A stretch of 64,000 nt of DNA from Acanthosepion pharaonis (GCA_903632075.3 CAHIKZ030005498.1:3066001-3130000), one strand, 5' to 3'. Shown: positions 34,602-45,640, numbered from the stretch's first letter. Numbers and translations: made by a program. Notes: a model not told the origin generated them from the sequence alone.

Positions 34602-35395
34602 AAGTTTGATTAAAACAGCCGACAAGTTCCGTCTATTTAAGTTTTTGTTATATTTTTTTCCAATTTTCGGATGAAGTGTTGAGTGTTCTGTTCGAAGTTG
34701 TGTATAAACTGTTCATATTTTGTTATTTTTGTCCAAATACTTTCTACTTTCGCAGTCATTATCAAGAACAAACCTATGCCGTGTCTGCATTACCTGATGT
34801 TATTAATTAAAAACATAAAATAAATCGCATTCTTTTCTGCGAGTACGTTCCCCACTGTCGTTAGAGATTACATCACGTATACGATTCCAAACTTCCAGCT
34901 TCACAAATAAGACCACGATGCAGATAAAGGATTACTAATCTTCATCGCAGATCTGGCAGGAATTATTCCATGTTTTGGTGTTTGATTCTTGTAAAAAATT
35001 TCGTTCCAGTAGAAGTCAGGTACTTTCTGTTGCAAGAAAGGTAAGAGTGGACAGTTTCAGCCCAAATATGGCAGAACTACAACCTGTTCTGGTCTGAATC
35101 TGGAGCGATACAAGGAAGTACATAAAATAACATGGACAGAACATTCTAGAAATGAGAAAGTTTTCAGGGAAACAGGAAATTCAAGTAAGCTGCCATTAAC
35201 AAACAGAATTACTCAATTTTTTGGTCTGGTCTGGTTCAGATAAAATATGGACTGCCTAAACCCCTGCCACAAGCAGATATATTTAACACAATTTAAATAT
35301 TGTAACTGCCAGTCCTAACTCAGCACCTGAATATGGCGTTGTAAATAAAACTCCAGGTTGTATTACCGGTGAGGAAAATATGTATATTTGTTAAT
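34600..35395. other. probable old retroelement sequence, no gene
   Basis: AT-rich. On the minus strand near 34730-34770, TTGATAATGACT... then GAAAGTATTTGG looks like a decayed hammerhead-like PLE end. Nothing else is recognisable. Confidence 0.35.
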
Positions 35396-35399
35396 TTAT

Positions 35400-35645
35400 T
35401 GTTTATAACGAACCACCCTAATTCCCTTCGTATTTCATTGGTGAAATTAAAGACTCGAGCAACTTCCTCCCACAAATCGCTGCTTCGTTGAACCGTCTCC
35501 CTAGATGATCCTTGTCCTTACAATCTTAACCTGTTCAATTCTAGTATTAAGCGTTTTCTTCCCCACATATCCCTATGAATTCTACCTCTTATTGTGTAAT
35601 CCTCAACCTTGAGTGGTCCTTGGGGTTTGTGCAGGGGGAACATCA
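35400..35645 (+). mobile_element. CR1-like LINE (family A) 3' end
   Basis: CCCTTCGTATTTCATTGGTG then CAATCTTAACCTGTTCAATT and TCCCTATGAATTCTACCTC align with 5280-5450. The tail GAGTGGTCCTTGG...GGGGGAACATCATTG matches family A. The frame is broken. Confidence 0.6.
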
Positions 35646-35671
35646 TTGTTAAATGCATATGTGGGTGTGCA

Positions 35672-35674
35672 TTT

Positions 35675-35737
<63 letters not shown>

Positions 35738-35800
35738 GTGAACGTCTTTGTGAGTGTGTATGTAAAAGCATCTTTTTTTTCAAAGTCGCATTCTTACCTT

Positions 35801-35887
<87 letters not shown>

Positions 35888-35947
35888 CTGTGCGCGCTCG
35901 TTTGAGTATGCATGTAGGTGTGCATTTTTCAGGCAAACTCACATCTG

Positions 35948-36005
<58 letters not shown>

Positions 36006-36063
36006 GCATGCGTGCGTGTAGGTATATTTTTCATACAAACTGGCATCTCTCCCTCTGTGTATC

Positions 36064-36100
<37 letters not shown>

Positions 36101-36321
36101 GTGTGTGTGTTTGTGTGTGTGTATATGTGTTTGAGAACGTGTCTTTTGTCATAAAAACTTCACCCCTATGTTTATATATATGTATATGTGTGTGTGGGGG
36201 GGCGCAGGAGCATTTTTCATACAATCTCTTATCGCCATATTTGCACACACACACACACACATACATATATACACACACACATATACATATATGCACACAC
36301 GCATACACACACATATATATG

Positions 36322-36378
<57 letters not shown>

Positions 36379-36440
36379 ATACATATGCATATGTATATGT
36401 GTGTTTCTGTGTGTCTGCGCGTGTGTTTCTGTGTGTTTGC
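35672..36440. repeat. TA/TG/CA compound minisatellite
   Basis: TA runs followed by TG runs and spacers containing GCATTTTTCA(G/T)(G/A)CAAACT or ATTTTTCATACAA recur about five times at intervals of 130-170 bp. This is a tandem unit with internally expanded dinucleotides. Confidence 0.9.
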
Positions 36441-36479
36441 ATGCGCTTTTCATTGAATTAAAAGAGAAATAGTGAATGT

Positions 36480-37490
36480 TTCTGGGCATGTTATGTTAAC
36501 GAAGAAAAAATCTGGCCCGAAAAATGTATCGAAAATTTAATCAAAGCCTGTGATCATTTTTTTTCCTAGTTGAGCTAAATATGTTATTTCGCTTTTGTTT
36601 CTGCATTCAGCCAATCAGATTAGAGAACCAATGTCCTATGCATCTTGGCTTCTTTCGATGTCAGCAGAGATGAATTTGCTTTCAGAGTCGTTTTACTTCG
36701 CCAATGGCGAGAAAATATGCATCTTGTTGGCCTAACATGACGCATGCAGGTGCTTAATACCAAAAAAAAATGAGAACGATATATATCGCTTATTCAAAAT
36801 GGTTTATTCTGAGGGTAATTTATTTTCAAAGGGAGTGTTTGTAAATTGAATTCAAGGACACGAGAAATCAGGGTCGGTGTCAGTATTTTTTTTAAGTTTC
36901 CCGTGCACCAACCTGAAAATATGAAGTTGTTAAAACTGCCGTCTTTTTCAAACAAATTAAATTATAAGAAAACATCCAGGCCAAAAACTAAAATATATTT
37001 ATTCAATCAAAACGCTTCTCGGCATACACTTATTGCAACACGTCACCGAGTTGTCACTTAAAAAAAAAAAAAACTTCCATATTCTTAGAACTGATGAATT
37101 TATTGCAGCTCACTTCAAATTGATCCTAGCTATAGAAACATTTGACTAAGAAAGAAATCTTCGCTTTTAATCCGAAAAAATAGAAAAGGCAAACATATTA
37201 AAATAAATGCCATGCAAATTGAAAAACTAAATAGAACAAAATCAATGAATGAATTTTAAAGATTTTATCTGCCAGCCATAAAACACGAATCACTTAAAAC
37301 TGAGATGAAACCACACCCTGCTCTGACATATGGATCTCCCAATCCTAGTAACACATTAACAGAATGATTTCTTTAACAGAATGATTTATCACTTTATTTC
37401 CAGCTGTAGTGTTAGCTCGCTTTTTATATACCTAGTTCGTTTGAACAGGGCTGGATCTGTCTATATTTCTGAGATGAGGTATTGTAATTA
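36480..37490. other. no recognisable feature
   Basis: About 1 kb of ordinary AT-rich sequence. I saw no domain, tRNA-like sequence or shared repeat. Confidence 0.45.
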
Positions 37491-37540
37491 TTTACATTAT
37501 TTATTTTTTCATACTGTTGCCCACATCTTCCTTGCCATAT

Positions 37541-37584
37541 TCACGACGTTTCAGCCATTGTACGCTTCGACCTTCTTCAGGTGA
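37541..37584 (-). ncRNA. hammerhead-like motif, SINE copy 1
   Basis: On the minus strand: TCAC, CTGAAGA, an extra A, stem II GGTCG/TGGCT (partly paired), GAAACGTC, GTGA. Stem I TCAC/GTGA is perfect and the triplet is GTC. Stem III (AC/GT) has no loop, so pairing would be easiest between two molecules. Confidence 0.45.
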
Positions 37585-37920
37585 CTGAAATTTCGAACTG
37601 AACACTTTATTTCGTCCAGATTGTTCTAGTTCTACGTTCCATGCCTCTTACGGGTGTCTCAGTATCAATCATCTCCGTTCAACTCAACACTCCAAGTTTT
37701 TGTTCACCACTGCAGCGGCCAACTTACAAATCTTTGAGTCACAACGCTTTTAGCCACTTTTTAGGCCTTGTGTCCTAAGTATCTGGCTACGGCAGTGGTG
37801 AAAAAACTTAAAGAGGTGAGTGAAAGGGAGACAAATGAGACATCCAGAAGAGGCATGGCACGTGGAACGAGAAAAATCTACTCCGGTGAACGAAATAAAG
37901 GGTTTCCTTCGAAATTCTAA

Positions 37921-37964
37921 TCATCTGAAGAAGGTCGGATGGCACAACGGCCGAAACGTTATGA
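37921..37964 (+). ncRNA. hammerhead-like motif, SINE copy 2
   Basis: TCAT, CTGAAGA, an extra A, stem II GGTCG/CGGCC (5 bp, one U-G), GAAACGTT, ATGA. Stem I TCAT/ATGA is perfect. Relative to copy 1 both sides of a base pair changed (C-G to T-A). Confidence 0.45.
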
Positions 37965-38049
37965 ATATGGCAGCAAAGATGAAGACAACAGTTCAAACAC
38001 TGTAAATAGCGTAAATAATTACTATACCAGAATTCAGATATATAGACGG

Positions 38050-39205
38050 TTGTATTTTAATCTATATCTTTTTAAATAGTTCGGATTAAAAATGGAAGTC
38101 CTCTTTCTTACAGCCAGAATCAAACTGATATGATTTGCGATTAATTTATACAGTGGCATCGGCGCGAAAGTGAACGCAACATAATCTTGCTGGAATTTGA
38201 ACGTGAAATGGTTGGACACCTTTCTGAGAGGAAGCGTATCCAAATTGCACAAGGAGTAGTGATTCTCTTTAAATGGTTATCACCCAAAGCCAGACAACCC
38301 AGTCTACACTGTTATTTTATCCATAGCTGAAGAGATCGATCCGTGTCATTTCCAAAAGAAATACTGTAAAAAAAAAAAAGAACGTTTTAGGCTTGAGACG
38401 AATCTAAAATCGACTCGCCGATTCCATCTTCCACACCGAAAACCGTCACGCAAACAACACATCCCGAAAACTCCAATAATAAAAGAGAATTTGAAAAAAA
38501 AAAAAATACAATTCTCAGTAAAGAGAAATTACTGTTACAATTCTTCCAGAAAACATTTTATAACTTCAGGTATGACAAAGTCCAGATTTCATATTTTATT
38601 TCTTTATTAAATAATATATTTTTATAAATTTTCTGTGGTCCGTCAAGAAAAAAAATCAGAAGCTTCGCCCAAAGGGAGACAACAACTTCCAGGTCTGTTT
38701 AGACTCGGCCGTTGCATATCACGTTTATTTTTTTGTTAATTTTTGACAGAACTTTCTACATACGTTATACCGATTTTAAGCGAAAACATATTTAGATTAC
38801 CATCAAATTACCATTTCTATTCCGCAGAGAAAAAAAAAACTTTTAATAAGAAAGCAAACATAAACAGGCTTTATATATGACATCGTTTTTTGACGAACTG
38901 CGACCTTAAAAAAAAACAAAAAACAGCTCAAAGTGTTGTTAGGTATTGGTTATGTGGCAACACATATACGCCGGTCTTTTTTTTTCCAATTACTTTCTTC
39001 GGAATAATATTGTCTATAAAACTACAAATTCTATAATAAACAGCGAATATAAATAGACGTACACAGGTTCCAAGAGAAATGAAGTTTTGTGCAAAATATA
39101 GGCTCCGGGGACATAGGAATTTGAATTGTCACGTTTTTGTTTTTCGACCAATGAAATCACTCGACAAAGAACATTACATTTTGTGCTATTTGCAGACGAT
39201 CATTT
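38050..39205. other. no recognisable feature
   Basis: AT-rich sequence with scattered poly-A runs. No coding or repeat feature was identified. Confidence 0.45.
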
Positions 39206-39209
39206 TTGA

Positions 39210-39545
39210 AATCTATGTTACACATTTATAAATCTACTATTCGATGATAGATGGAATGCTGCTGTCATATCTGACCTCGTTCTCCCATTACCTATCTCGA
39301 ATGTTAGACAAAATTCGAAGAATGGTCTGTAGTGTAATCGACCCTGGCATAGCATCTGTAATTCCGTTACCTGACGTGGCTTCTCTCTGTCTTTTCTACA
39401 AATATTATTTATGGCAATTTTTCTAATGATCGTTCATCCTTTAGTGCCTCAACGGAATGAAGTTAAGCGTGGATTGACAACTAGATCTCACTGTTTTACT
39501 CTTAAACAAGCAAGAAGCAACCGTACGCTCTATTCTAATAATGGC
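39210..39545 (+). mobile_element. CR1-like LINE RT fragment
   Basis: The plus strand reads LHIYKSTI, MLDKIRRMVCSVIDPGIAS, PDVASLCLFYKYYLW and then frameshifted RSILIMA, matching the post-RT part of family B. It ends abruptly where the foldback begins. Confidence 0.65.
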
Positions 39546-39548
39546 TGA

Positions 39549-40833
39549 ATTAATATTTTTGGAGATTGTAGGTGGAAGGGAAGTAAGATATGAGACGGGA
39601 GTTCCACAGGCGAGATGAGCGAGAAAACGTCTTATTAGAATAGAACATACGGTTGTATATGGCTTTGTTCAAAAGCCAAAATGATGACACCTAGTTTCTA
39701 ATCTGGTAGTGCACTTAAATTGATACGATCATTGTACTAAGGATGACGAACTCAGTAGAACGATTGCCATGGAAATATTTATAGAAAAGACAGAGGGAAG
39801 CCACATCATGGTGGTGACAGAAGCTGAGATGCCAGCTGAGCACGGATTACATTTAAGATCCTTCTTTGGAGAAGAACTAGAGAATAGACATAAAGCCGTA
39901 AACAATTCGTTTGAAGTCGTTAAATATTTATACGCTAACCATTATTAGAATAGAGCATACGGTTGCTTCGAGCTTGTTTAAGAGTAAAATGATGAGACCT
40001 CGTTGTCAATCCAGTAGCCTGCTTAAATTCATGTAGGCAATGCAACAACTAGGAAAAATTTTAACTTCCGCCCGATTTTCCTTCTAGAACCTTCTAAAAT
40101 TTAAATGAACATCAATCGCCATCTTCTGAACCCTCGACCTTCTTTTTTGTCCTTTCCTTCATCATACCAAATAAAGTCTTCTGTGTCCCTTTCATTCTCT
40201 TTAATCTCTTCGCAATAGAGCTGTTATCGCCTTCAGTCACTTTCTCACCGACATGACGTACCTTCCTTCTGTCTTTTCTACATCATGGCAACTATTCTGA
40301 TGCGTTTTCCTAGTTGTTGCATTGCCTACATGAATTTAAGCGGACTACTGGATTGACAAAGAGGTCTCACCATTTTACTCTTAAACAAGATCCAAGCAAC
40401 CGTATGCTCTATTTTAATAATGCTTGGCGTATAAATATTTAACGACTTCAAACGAATTGTTTACGGCTTTATGTCCATTCTCTAGTTTTCAGCTGGAGAT
40501 TCGCAACGACATCCAAAGAAGGATCTTAAATGTAATCCGTGCTCAGCTGGCATCTCGGCTTCTCTCACCACCATAATGTGGCTTCTCTCTGTCTTTTCTA
40601 TAAATATTTCCATGGCAATTGTTCTACTGAGTTCGTCATCCTTAATACCGAGACCGTATCAATTTAAGTGCACTACCAGATTAGAAACTAGGTGTCATCA
40701 TTTTGGCTTTTGAACAAAGCCATATACAACCGTATATTCTGTTCTAATAACACGTTTTCTCGCTCATCTTGCCTGTGGAACTCCCGTCTAATATCTTACT
40801 TCCCTTCCACCTACAATCTCCAAAAATATTAAT
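39549..40833. repeat. foldback: 0.5-kb inverted repeat of LINE sequence
   Basis: The left arm (39549-40059) begins ATTAATATTTTTGGAGATTG and ends GCAACAACTAGGAAAA. The right arm (40304-40833) is its inverse, from TTTTCCTAGTTGTTGC to CAATCTCCAAAAATATTAAT. Arms differ by scattered substitutions and small indels; the loop is about 244 bp. The right arm is in LINE sense (NVASLCLFYKYFHGNCS, SRSSCLWNSRLISYFPSTYN), and so is the loop. Each arm contains two LINE end segments. A family-B-like tail follows at about 40860-40950. Confidence 0.85.
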
Positions 40834-40993
40834 GCAACGTCGAAGAAAAAACATGTACTTTTATTGACATTTCTCTTACCATTTTCTTTCAATCTAAGTA
40901 ACCTTGTCCGTCTTTAGGGACATCATCGCCTTGCTTGTGCGGGGGGGGGGAATCACTGAAAAACCCTTTCAGTTATTCAGCTAGAAAAAGAAC

Positions 40994-41269
40994 ATGTTAA
41001 AATCGCTTTCTTTCAACCCCACTATGTCTTCCCAAGTGAGCAATGGTGAGAGGAAAAAGATCATTCAGGCCTTCAGTCATGGTACCAACATTCATACTCT
41101 GGCTTCCATCTTCAAAGTCCAGTCAAGAACCATCAAGAGAATGGTGAATAAGTTTAAAAAAGTGAGAAGAGTAAAGAGGAAAACTAGATCAGGAGGCCAC
41201 AACAGGAAGAAAGATCATCATTTCAACTTAGAACTAAATACATTTTTATTTTTCAAAGTAGAGTTATAA
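40994..41269 (+). mobile_element. Tc1-like transposase N-terminal HTH remnant
   Basis: The frame contains SNGERKKIIQAFSHGTNIHT, LASIFKVQSRTIKRMVNKFK, then KTRSGGHNRKK. This follows the N-terminal paired-like helix-turn-helix of Tc1/IS630 transposases (ERxxIixxfxxGxsixxlAxxfgvsxxTvxrivkkfk...GgxxrkK). It ends after about 80 residues without a DDE domain. A host HTH protein is less likely given the context and truncation. Confidence 0.5.
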
Positions 41270-41274
41270 AACCT

Positions 41275-41650
41275 CGGAGAATTCCAGTAAGATATCGTTA
41301 ATCATTTCTAAAGTGTAAGTTCAAAGGTTAATCTAACAATTAGACAATTTTGCTGTTACACCAGTTATATACATGTAGATTTGAAAGAGAGGAAAATGAT
41401 AACAATATTGACATTAAGACTGATGATATTTATTGAATATATATGATATATATTATATATTATGAACTTATATATTACTGAAATTACTAGGTTGTATTTA
41501 CTAACACCCACCGGAAATCAAATACAGTATTAGAAATATTTAAAAAGTGAATAAATTTTAATCAATGCAGTAAGTGCGATGTTTGTTTTAAATCAAATGT
41601 GCTTTAAAAGTTGCAGCCCAAATATACCCAAACCTAAATGTTAAATGTTA
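41275..41650. other. no recognisable feature
   Basis: AT-rich sequence without identifiable motifs. Confidence 0.4.
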
Positions 41651-41655
41651 AATGT

Positions 41656-41722
<67 letters not shown>

Positions 41723-41799
41723 AGATAGATAGATAGATAGATAGATAATGGAAAAATTAAGATAGCTAGATAGATTGATAGATAGATAATGGAAAATTG

Positions 41800-41846
<47 letters not shown>

Positions 41847-41857
41847 GGAAAATTGAA

Positions 41858-41900
<43 letters not shown>
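41656..41900. repeat. (TA)n(TG)n and GATA array
   Basis: TA and TG runs to about 41722, then GATA runs separated by AATGGAAAAATTGAGATA-like spacers, three units. (CA)n follows at 42019-42042 and (GA)n at about 42185-42220. Confidence 0.93.
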
Positions 41901-41901
<1 letters not shown>

Positions 41902-42016
41902 GGTAGTGCCTAAAATGATTGAAGAATGTCCTCTTTCTAAAATATGAATCAATTGGCAAATATCAGATTTTTCAAAAAGATTTCTTAGTTGCACCATGTA
42001 AATTTCGGCACTCCAT

Positions 42017-42048
<32 letters not shown>

Positions 42049-42571
42049 TATTCAGAACATTCGTGAATGTCACTATAAGATACCATCAAACATAACAAAT
42101 ATTGATGGAAAGAATATATTTTCCGAATGAAGAACACAAGCCTCCCGAAGCAAATCTTGCGATTCGAACACAAGAGACAGAAAGAGTGAGAGAAAGAGTG
42201 AGAGAGAGAGAGAGGGAGAGAGGGTGGACCAGGGGAAAAAAAGAAGATGCAAGGACACAACCTAATTATGTCCTCCAGAAATCTGAGATTCAGCTGTTCA
42301 ATTGTTAACCATTTGCATGTGACAAAATGGAGAACAAAAGCCAGAAGAATTCGCCATCATGGAATTAAGAAATTTAAGATGAAACGAAGATCACAGATAG
42401 ATGCCAAATGAAAAACACGCAAACAGCGAAAGCAACGAATCCACATCACAAATAAGACTGGGAAATGTTCATACTTTGTGTTGCATGTGCGTGAAAGAAA
42501 ATACCTTGCCAAGAATTTATCAAAGAAAACATTCTGCTGTCCTTGTTTGACACTATCTTTTGAATTCTTTC

Positions 42572-42577
<6 letters not shown>

Positions 42578-42616
<39 letters not shown>
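42578..42616. repeat. (TA)n microsatellite
   Basis: About 19 TA dinucleotides. Confidence 0.97.
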
Positions 42617-42619
<3 letters not shown>

Positions 42620-42654
42620 GATATTTTATTGTTATACGTTATTTATATAGACAC

Positions 42655-42790
42655 AAATATTTAAGTAAATGCTCTGTTTATAATAAACAGTATTAACAAC
42701 ATTTACCGGCCAAAACGTCCGAGAGATTTTCATACAAAATATGTGCTCTGACAGGAATCGAACCTGTATCCTATTCGGAACCGTCATCTC
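42655..42790 (-). mobile_element. tRNA-derived SINE, 3' half of tRNA and body
   Basis: The minus strand carries GATACAGGTTCGATTCCTGT, a perfect 5-bp T-stem with its loop, followed by CAGAGCAC and SINE body sequence (CGGACGTTTTGGCCGG, TTTATTATAAACAG). The 5' half of the tRNA part is replaced by the 36-bp minisatellite. Confidence 0.6.
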
Positions 42791-43135
42791 CAGATGTCCG
42801 CAATTCAGATGTCCATCTCCATCTCCAGATGTCCGCCATTCGGATGTCCATCTCCATCTCCAGATGTCCGCCATTCGGATGCCCATCTCCATCTCCAGAT
42901 GTCCACCATTTGGATTTCCATCTCCATCTCCAGATGTCCGCCATACAGATGTCCGCCATACAGATGTCCATCTCCAGATGTCCGCCATTCAGATGCACAT
43001 CTTTATCTCCAGATGTCCGCCATTCAAATGCCTATCTCCATCCCCAGATGTTCGCCATTCAAATGTACATCTCTATCTCCAGATGTCCGCCATACAGATG
43101 TCTATCTCCATCTCCAGATGTCCGCCATTCAGTTG
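42786..43135. repeat. 36-bp minisatellite
   Basis: Units containing ATCTCCAGATGTCCGCCATT recur every 36 bp, about nine full copies plus shorter 18-21 bp variants near 42940-42985. Since 36 is divisible by 3, all six frames tend to stay open. The encoded Pro/Ser/Asp-rich or Gly/Asp-rich repeats are not evidence of a gene. Confidence 0.93.
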
Positions 43136-43429
43136 AAGGCACTACTGGGTGATTGCCTGAATCTCCTCAGTGATGGTTGCCTTCAGTACAGCAATAGTGC
43201 GGGGGTTGCCCTGGGGTAGATGTTGTCCTTGAGGAAGCCCTAGGGGAAGAAATGGGGGGGGGTCAGTTCAACAAAGTTAGGTGTTTTTTCCACTTCAGCT
43301 TTACGACTGATGAGGCACCCCCCAAACCTTTCACGGACCCATGCCATGGTAACATTAGCAGTGTCAGGGGTAGAACCACTGTGCCTCCTTATGTTGGGTG
43401 GGCCAAAAGTAGGCTTACACTTAGAAGGG

Positions 43430-44195
43430 TATGCATATCCTTCTTTTCCTTTTATGTGCCGTGTCCTTTGAGGGCGTAGGCGGTCATGGCTCTCCACTTC
43501 CTCCTATCTCTTGTAGCTCCCCTACTACTGCCACCCCCCCCCAGACAACGTCCTGTTATCCACTTGCTTACGCCCGCCAGGTATATAATGCGTTGCTTTT
43601 CCTTGTCTCTCTTTTCCTCTATTCGACCTGCGAGTATCAAATTCTCCAGGCCCTCCTTTCTCATTACGTGTCCTAGAAATTTCATCTGCCTCTTCCTGAT
43701 GTTTAGTATAAGCTTCCTCCTTGTTTGCATCATCTTCAAGACCTCATTGTTGCTCACACGCTCGATCCATGATATCTTTACCATCCATATCTCCGTTACC
43801 TCGAGTCTCTTCTTCATCTTTGAGGAGACAGATGTCACGTAGCGGCTCAGTACTCTTTTTTTGATGCCAAACAAATCTTCCTGTCTTGTAATACTCTGGC
43901 CAGGTTTTGGAATACGTCCTTGGCCATCCTAATACGTCTTCAGATCTCAGCGTCACACATACCGTTTTCCATCAAAATACTTGCCAGATATTCAACCTTC
44001 CGCATCTGCTTGATTCTAGAGTCTCCGACCTGTAAATCGCATTTCGGGCTCATCCTTTTACTGGTGACCATGCATTGTGTCTTCGTTTATGCTTAGTCCT
44101 TTCTTCTTGCTCTCCTTTGCTACGTTCTGTAGGAGGTTTTGTAATTTCTTTTCTATGTCTGCTATCAGTACTGTCATGGGTCCTTACCTATAAAT
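43430..44195 (-). mobile_element. RTE-like LINE, RT thumb to C-terminus
   Basis: On the minus strand, with frameshifts: IEKKLQNLLQNVAKESKKKG, LSIN, KCDLQVGDSRIKQMRKVEYL, MCDAEIRRRIRMAKDVFQNL, EVLKMMQTRRKLILNIRKRQ, MKFLGHVMRKEGLENLILAG and RDRRKWRAMTAYALKGHGT. This is the region just after the YADD box through the end of the protein. The YADD position (about 44190) falls at the boundary with unrelated sequence. Several frameshifts make it a pseudogene. Confidence 0.75.
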
Positions 44196-44218
44196 ACAGA
44201 ATGAACTCTTCCTAACAC

Positions 44219-44700
44219 TATGTATACTACGCCTCTCAAGAGAGAGGGACGAATCAAGCCGAGAAGCTCGGCTTGACGGTCGAACTCTCTGCCTCTGAGC
44301 ATAGAGGAACCCGGACGAGGCTAAGCCGAAGGGCAGAGTCTCGTTCGGGGAGGTTGACCAACCCGATCCCGTTTATACGGGTTCTACGGGCATTTTTTGG
44401 ACGAGCCTACGGGCTCGGAAAACCCACGTTAAACTCGGCCTTGTGCCACATGCAACCCTCGGGGTGGGTGGCTAGATACCGAATCAAGCCGAGCTTCTCG
44501 GCTTGACGGTCGAACTCTCTGCCTCTGAGCAGAGAGAAACCCGGACGAGGCTCCGCCGAAGGGCAGAGTCTCGTTCGGGGAGTTTGACCAACCCGATCCC
44601 GTTTATACGGGTTATACGGTTATACGGGTGGGGAGCTAGATACCGAATCAAGCCGAGCTTCTCGGCTTGACGGTCGAACTCTCTGCCTCTGCGTATACAT
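44219..44700. repeat. GC-rich tandem repeat made of successive hairpins
   Basis: Three units start with GAATCAAGCCGAG at 44251, 44481 and 44644 (230 bp, 163 bp, and a 50-bp partial). Each contains adjacent self-complementary pieces: TCAAGCCGAG/CTCGGCTTGA, CCCGGACGAG/CTCGTTCGGG, CCCGT/ACGGG and CGAGCC/GGGCTCG. Possible short terminal inverted repeats are ATGTATAC-TACGC (44220) and GCGTATACAT (44691). It has no coding potential and is far richer in GC than its flanks. Confidence 0.8.
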
Positions 44701-44804
44701 TTTTTAAAAACATTTTATTACATTTATATTTACTTGTTTTTATCATATTTGTTTAAGACTATTCATGTACATTTAACTGTTTACTTACATTCTTTTAGCA
44801 GTTT

Positions 44805-45045
44805 AAATCTCAAAGTGCTCAAAATATCCCCCTTCAACATTGCAACTCGAACTTCTCCAGAACACTATGACATATAGCACGACACAAATCCTGATCTGCA
44901 TCAATTTCAAAAAATACTTCTGAAATGTAATTTTTGAATTCGGCCTCTGTGTGAAGATTTCTCTTATAAACCTTGTTCTTTTCTACACACCCCAAAAAGA
45001 AATTCATTGATGTTAGGTCAGGTAAACTTGGTGGCCATTAGATGC
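44805..45045 (-). mobile_element. mariner/Tc1-like transposase C-terminal remnant
   Basis: The minus strand reads WPPSLPDLTSMNFFLGCVEK then NKVYKRNLHTEAEFKNYI, CRAICHSVLEKFELQC and, after a frameshift, NVEGGYFEHFE. This matches WPPRSPDLTPLDFFLWGxLKxxVY...CxxxxGxHFEH of IS630/Tc1-type transposases, including the last catalytic Asp region. Substitution of LTPLD by LTSMN and the frameshift show decay. Confidence 0.7.
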
Positions 45046-45049
45046 TGTC

Positions 45050-45520
45050 CCCTTCTGACGAACCAGCGAATTTAGAAGGGAATTTGATTTTACCGGCTTA
45101 TCGACGCATTGTGGGATATTTAAAATCGAAATTTATGTTGCATAATATGTGGACTTGTAGGCGGGTCACAAGCGGAACTGAAGTGTCACATACGAGACAA
45201 ACATAAAAAATGAATAAAGTTGTCTGATACGTCGAAATCGACTGGATTGTCCATCATTATTGTTATAGGGGAACACACCTCATCTATAGCTAATAGACTC
45301 TCCCACCTATAATAAGTAGGAGTAGTAAGAGTAACGATGGGGTCGGTCAGTCAGTCGGTGTCGGACGAGAGTTAGTCGAATACTAAAGTATCAGCGACCA
45401 CAAGTAGATTTCTCTGTGTTATGCCTATTATATCAAGTTCCTAACGTTTTGTACGTCGAACCTATTTTTGCACCGACTTAGTACAAATACAAGCCTCCAC
45501 TGTGAAATCACTCCACAACA
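45050..45520. other. no firm feature
   Basis: May include decayed upstream transposase sequence just after 45045. Otherwise unrecognised. Confidence 0.35.
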
Positions 45521-45524
45521 ATTA

Positions 45525-45640
45525 TGCCCCGAAATTTCACTTATCTTGATGGATCGGTGTTCTTGAACGTCTCTTGTGGTTCAAGCTCACCCAAGAGCTC
45601 AAGTGGAACTCATCTTTCCTGGCCTTTGCTGGAGTTGCTT
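45525..45640 (+). repeat. isolated relative of the 149-bp satellite monomer
   Basis: TTCAAGCTCACCCAAGAGCT followed by CAAGTGGAACTCAT resembles the satellite block ATAGAAGCTCAACCCAGAGG followed by TCAATTGGAACTCGT, and GATCGGTGTTCTTGAACG sits where the satellite has AATCGGGGGTTCTCTGAG. Spacing between the blocks is similar. Confidence 0.4.

Larger units (their letters stand above)
37490..38045. mobile_element. two SINE family G copies, head to head
   Basis: 37490-37720 is a minus-strand copy and 37790-38045 a plus-strand copy. Shared blocks include AGACATCCAGAAGAGGCATG, GAACGAAATAAAGGGTTTCC-like sequence and GGCCGAAACGTTATGAATAT. The pair forms a palindrome of more than 200 bp arms around a short spacer. 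Confidence 0.7.

Noticed and set aside
42741..43219. Overlapping open frames on both strands encoding 12-residue repeats
   Set aside because: A 36-bp minisatellite keeps all frames open; reading in both strands argues against a real gene.
44273..44506. 77-residue plus-strand frame in the GC-rich block
   Set aside because: It crosses several hairpins and the repeat-unit boundary; no similarity to a known family, and openness follows from high GC.
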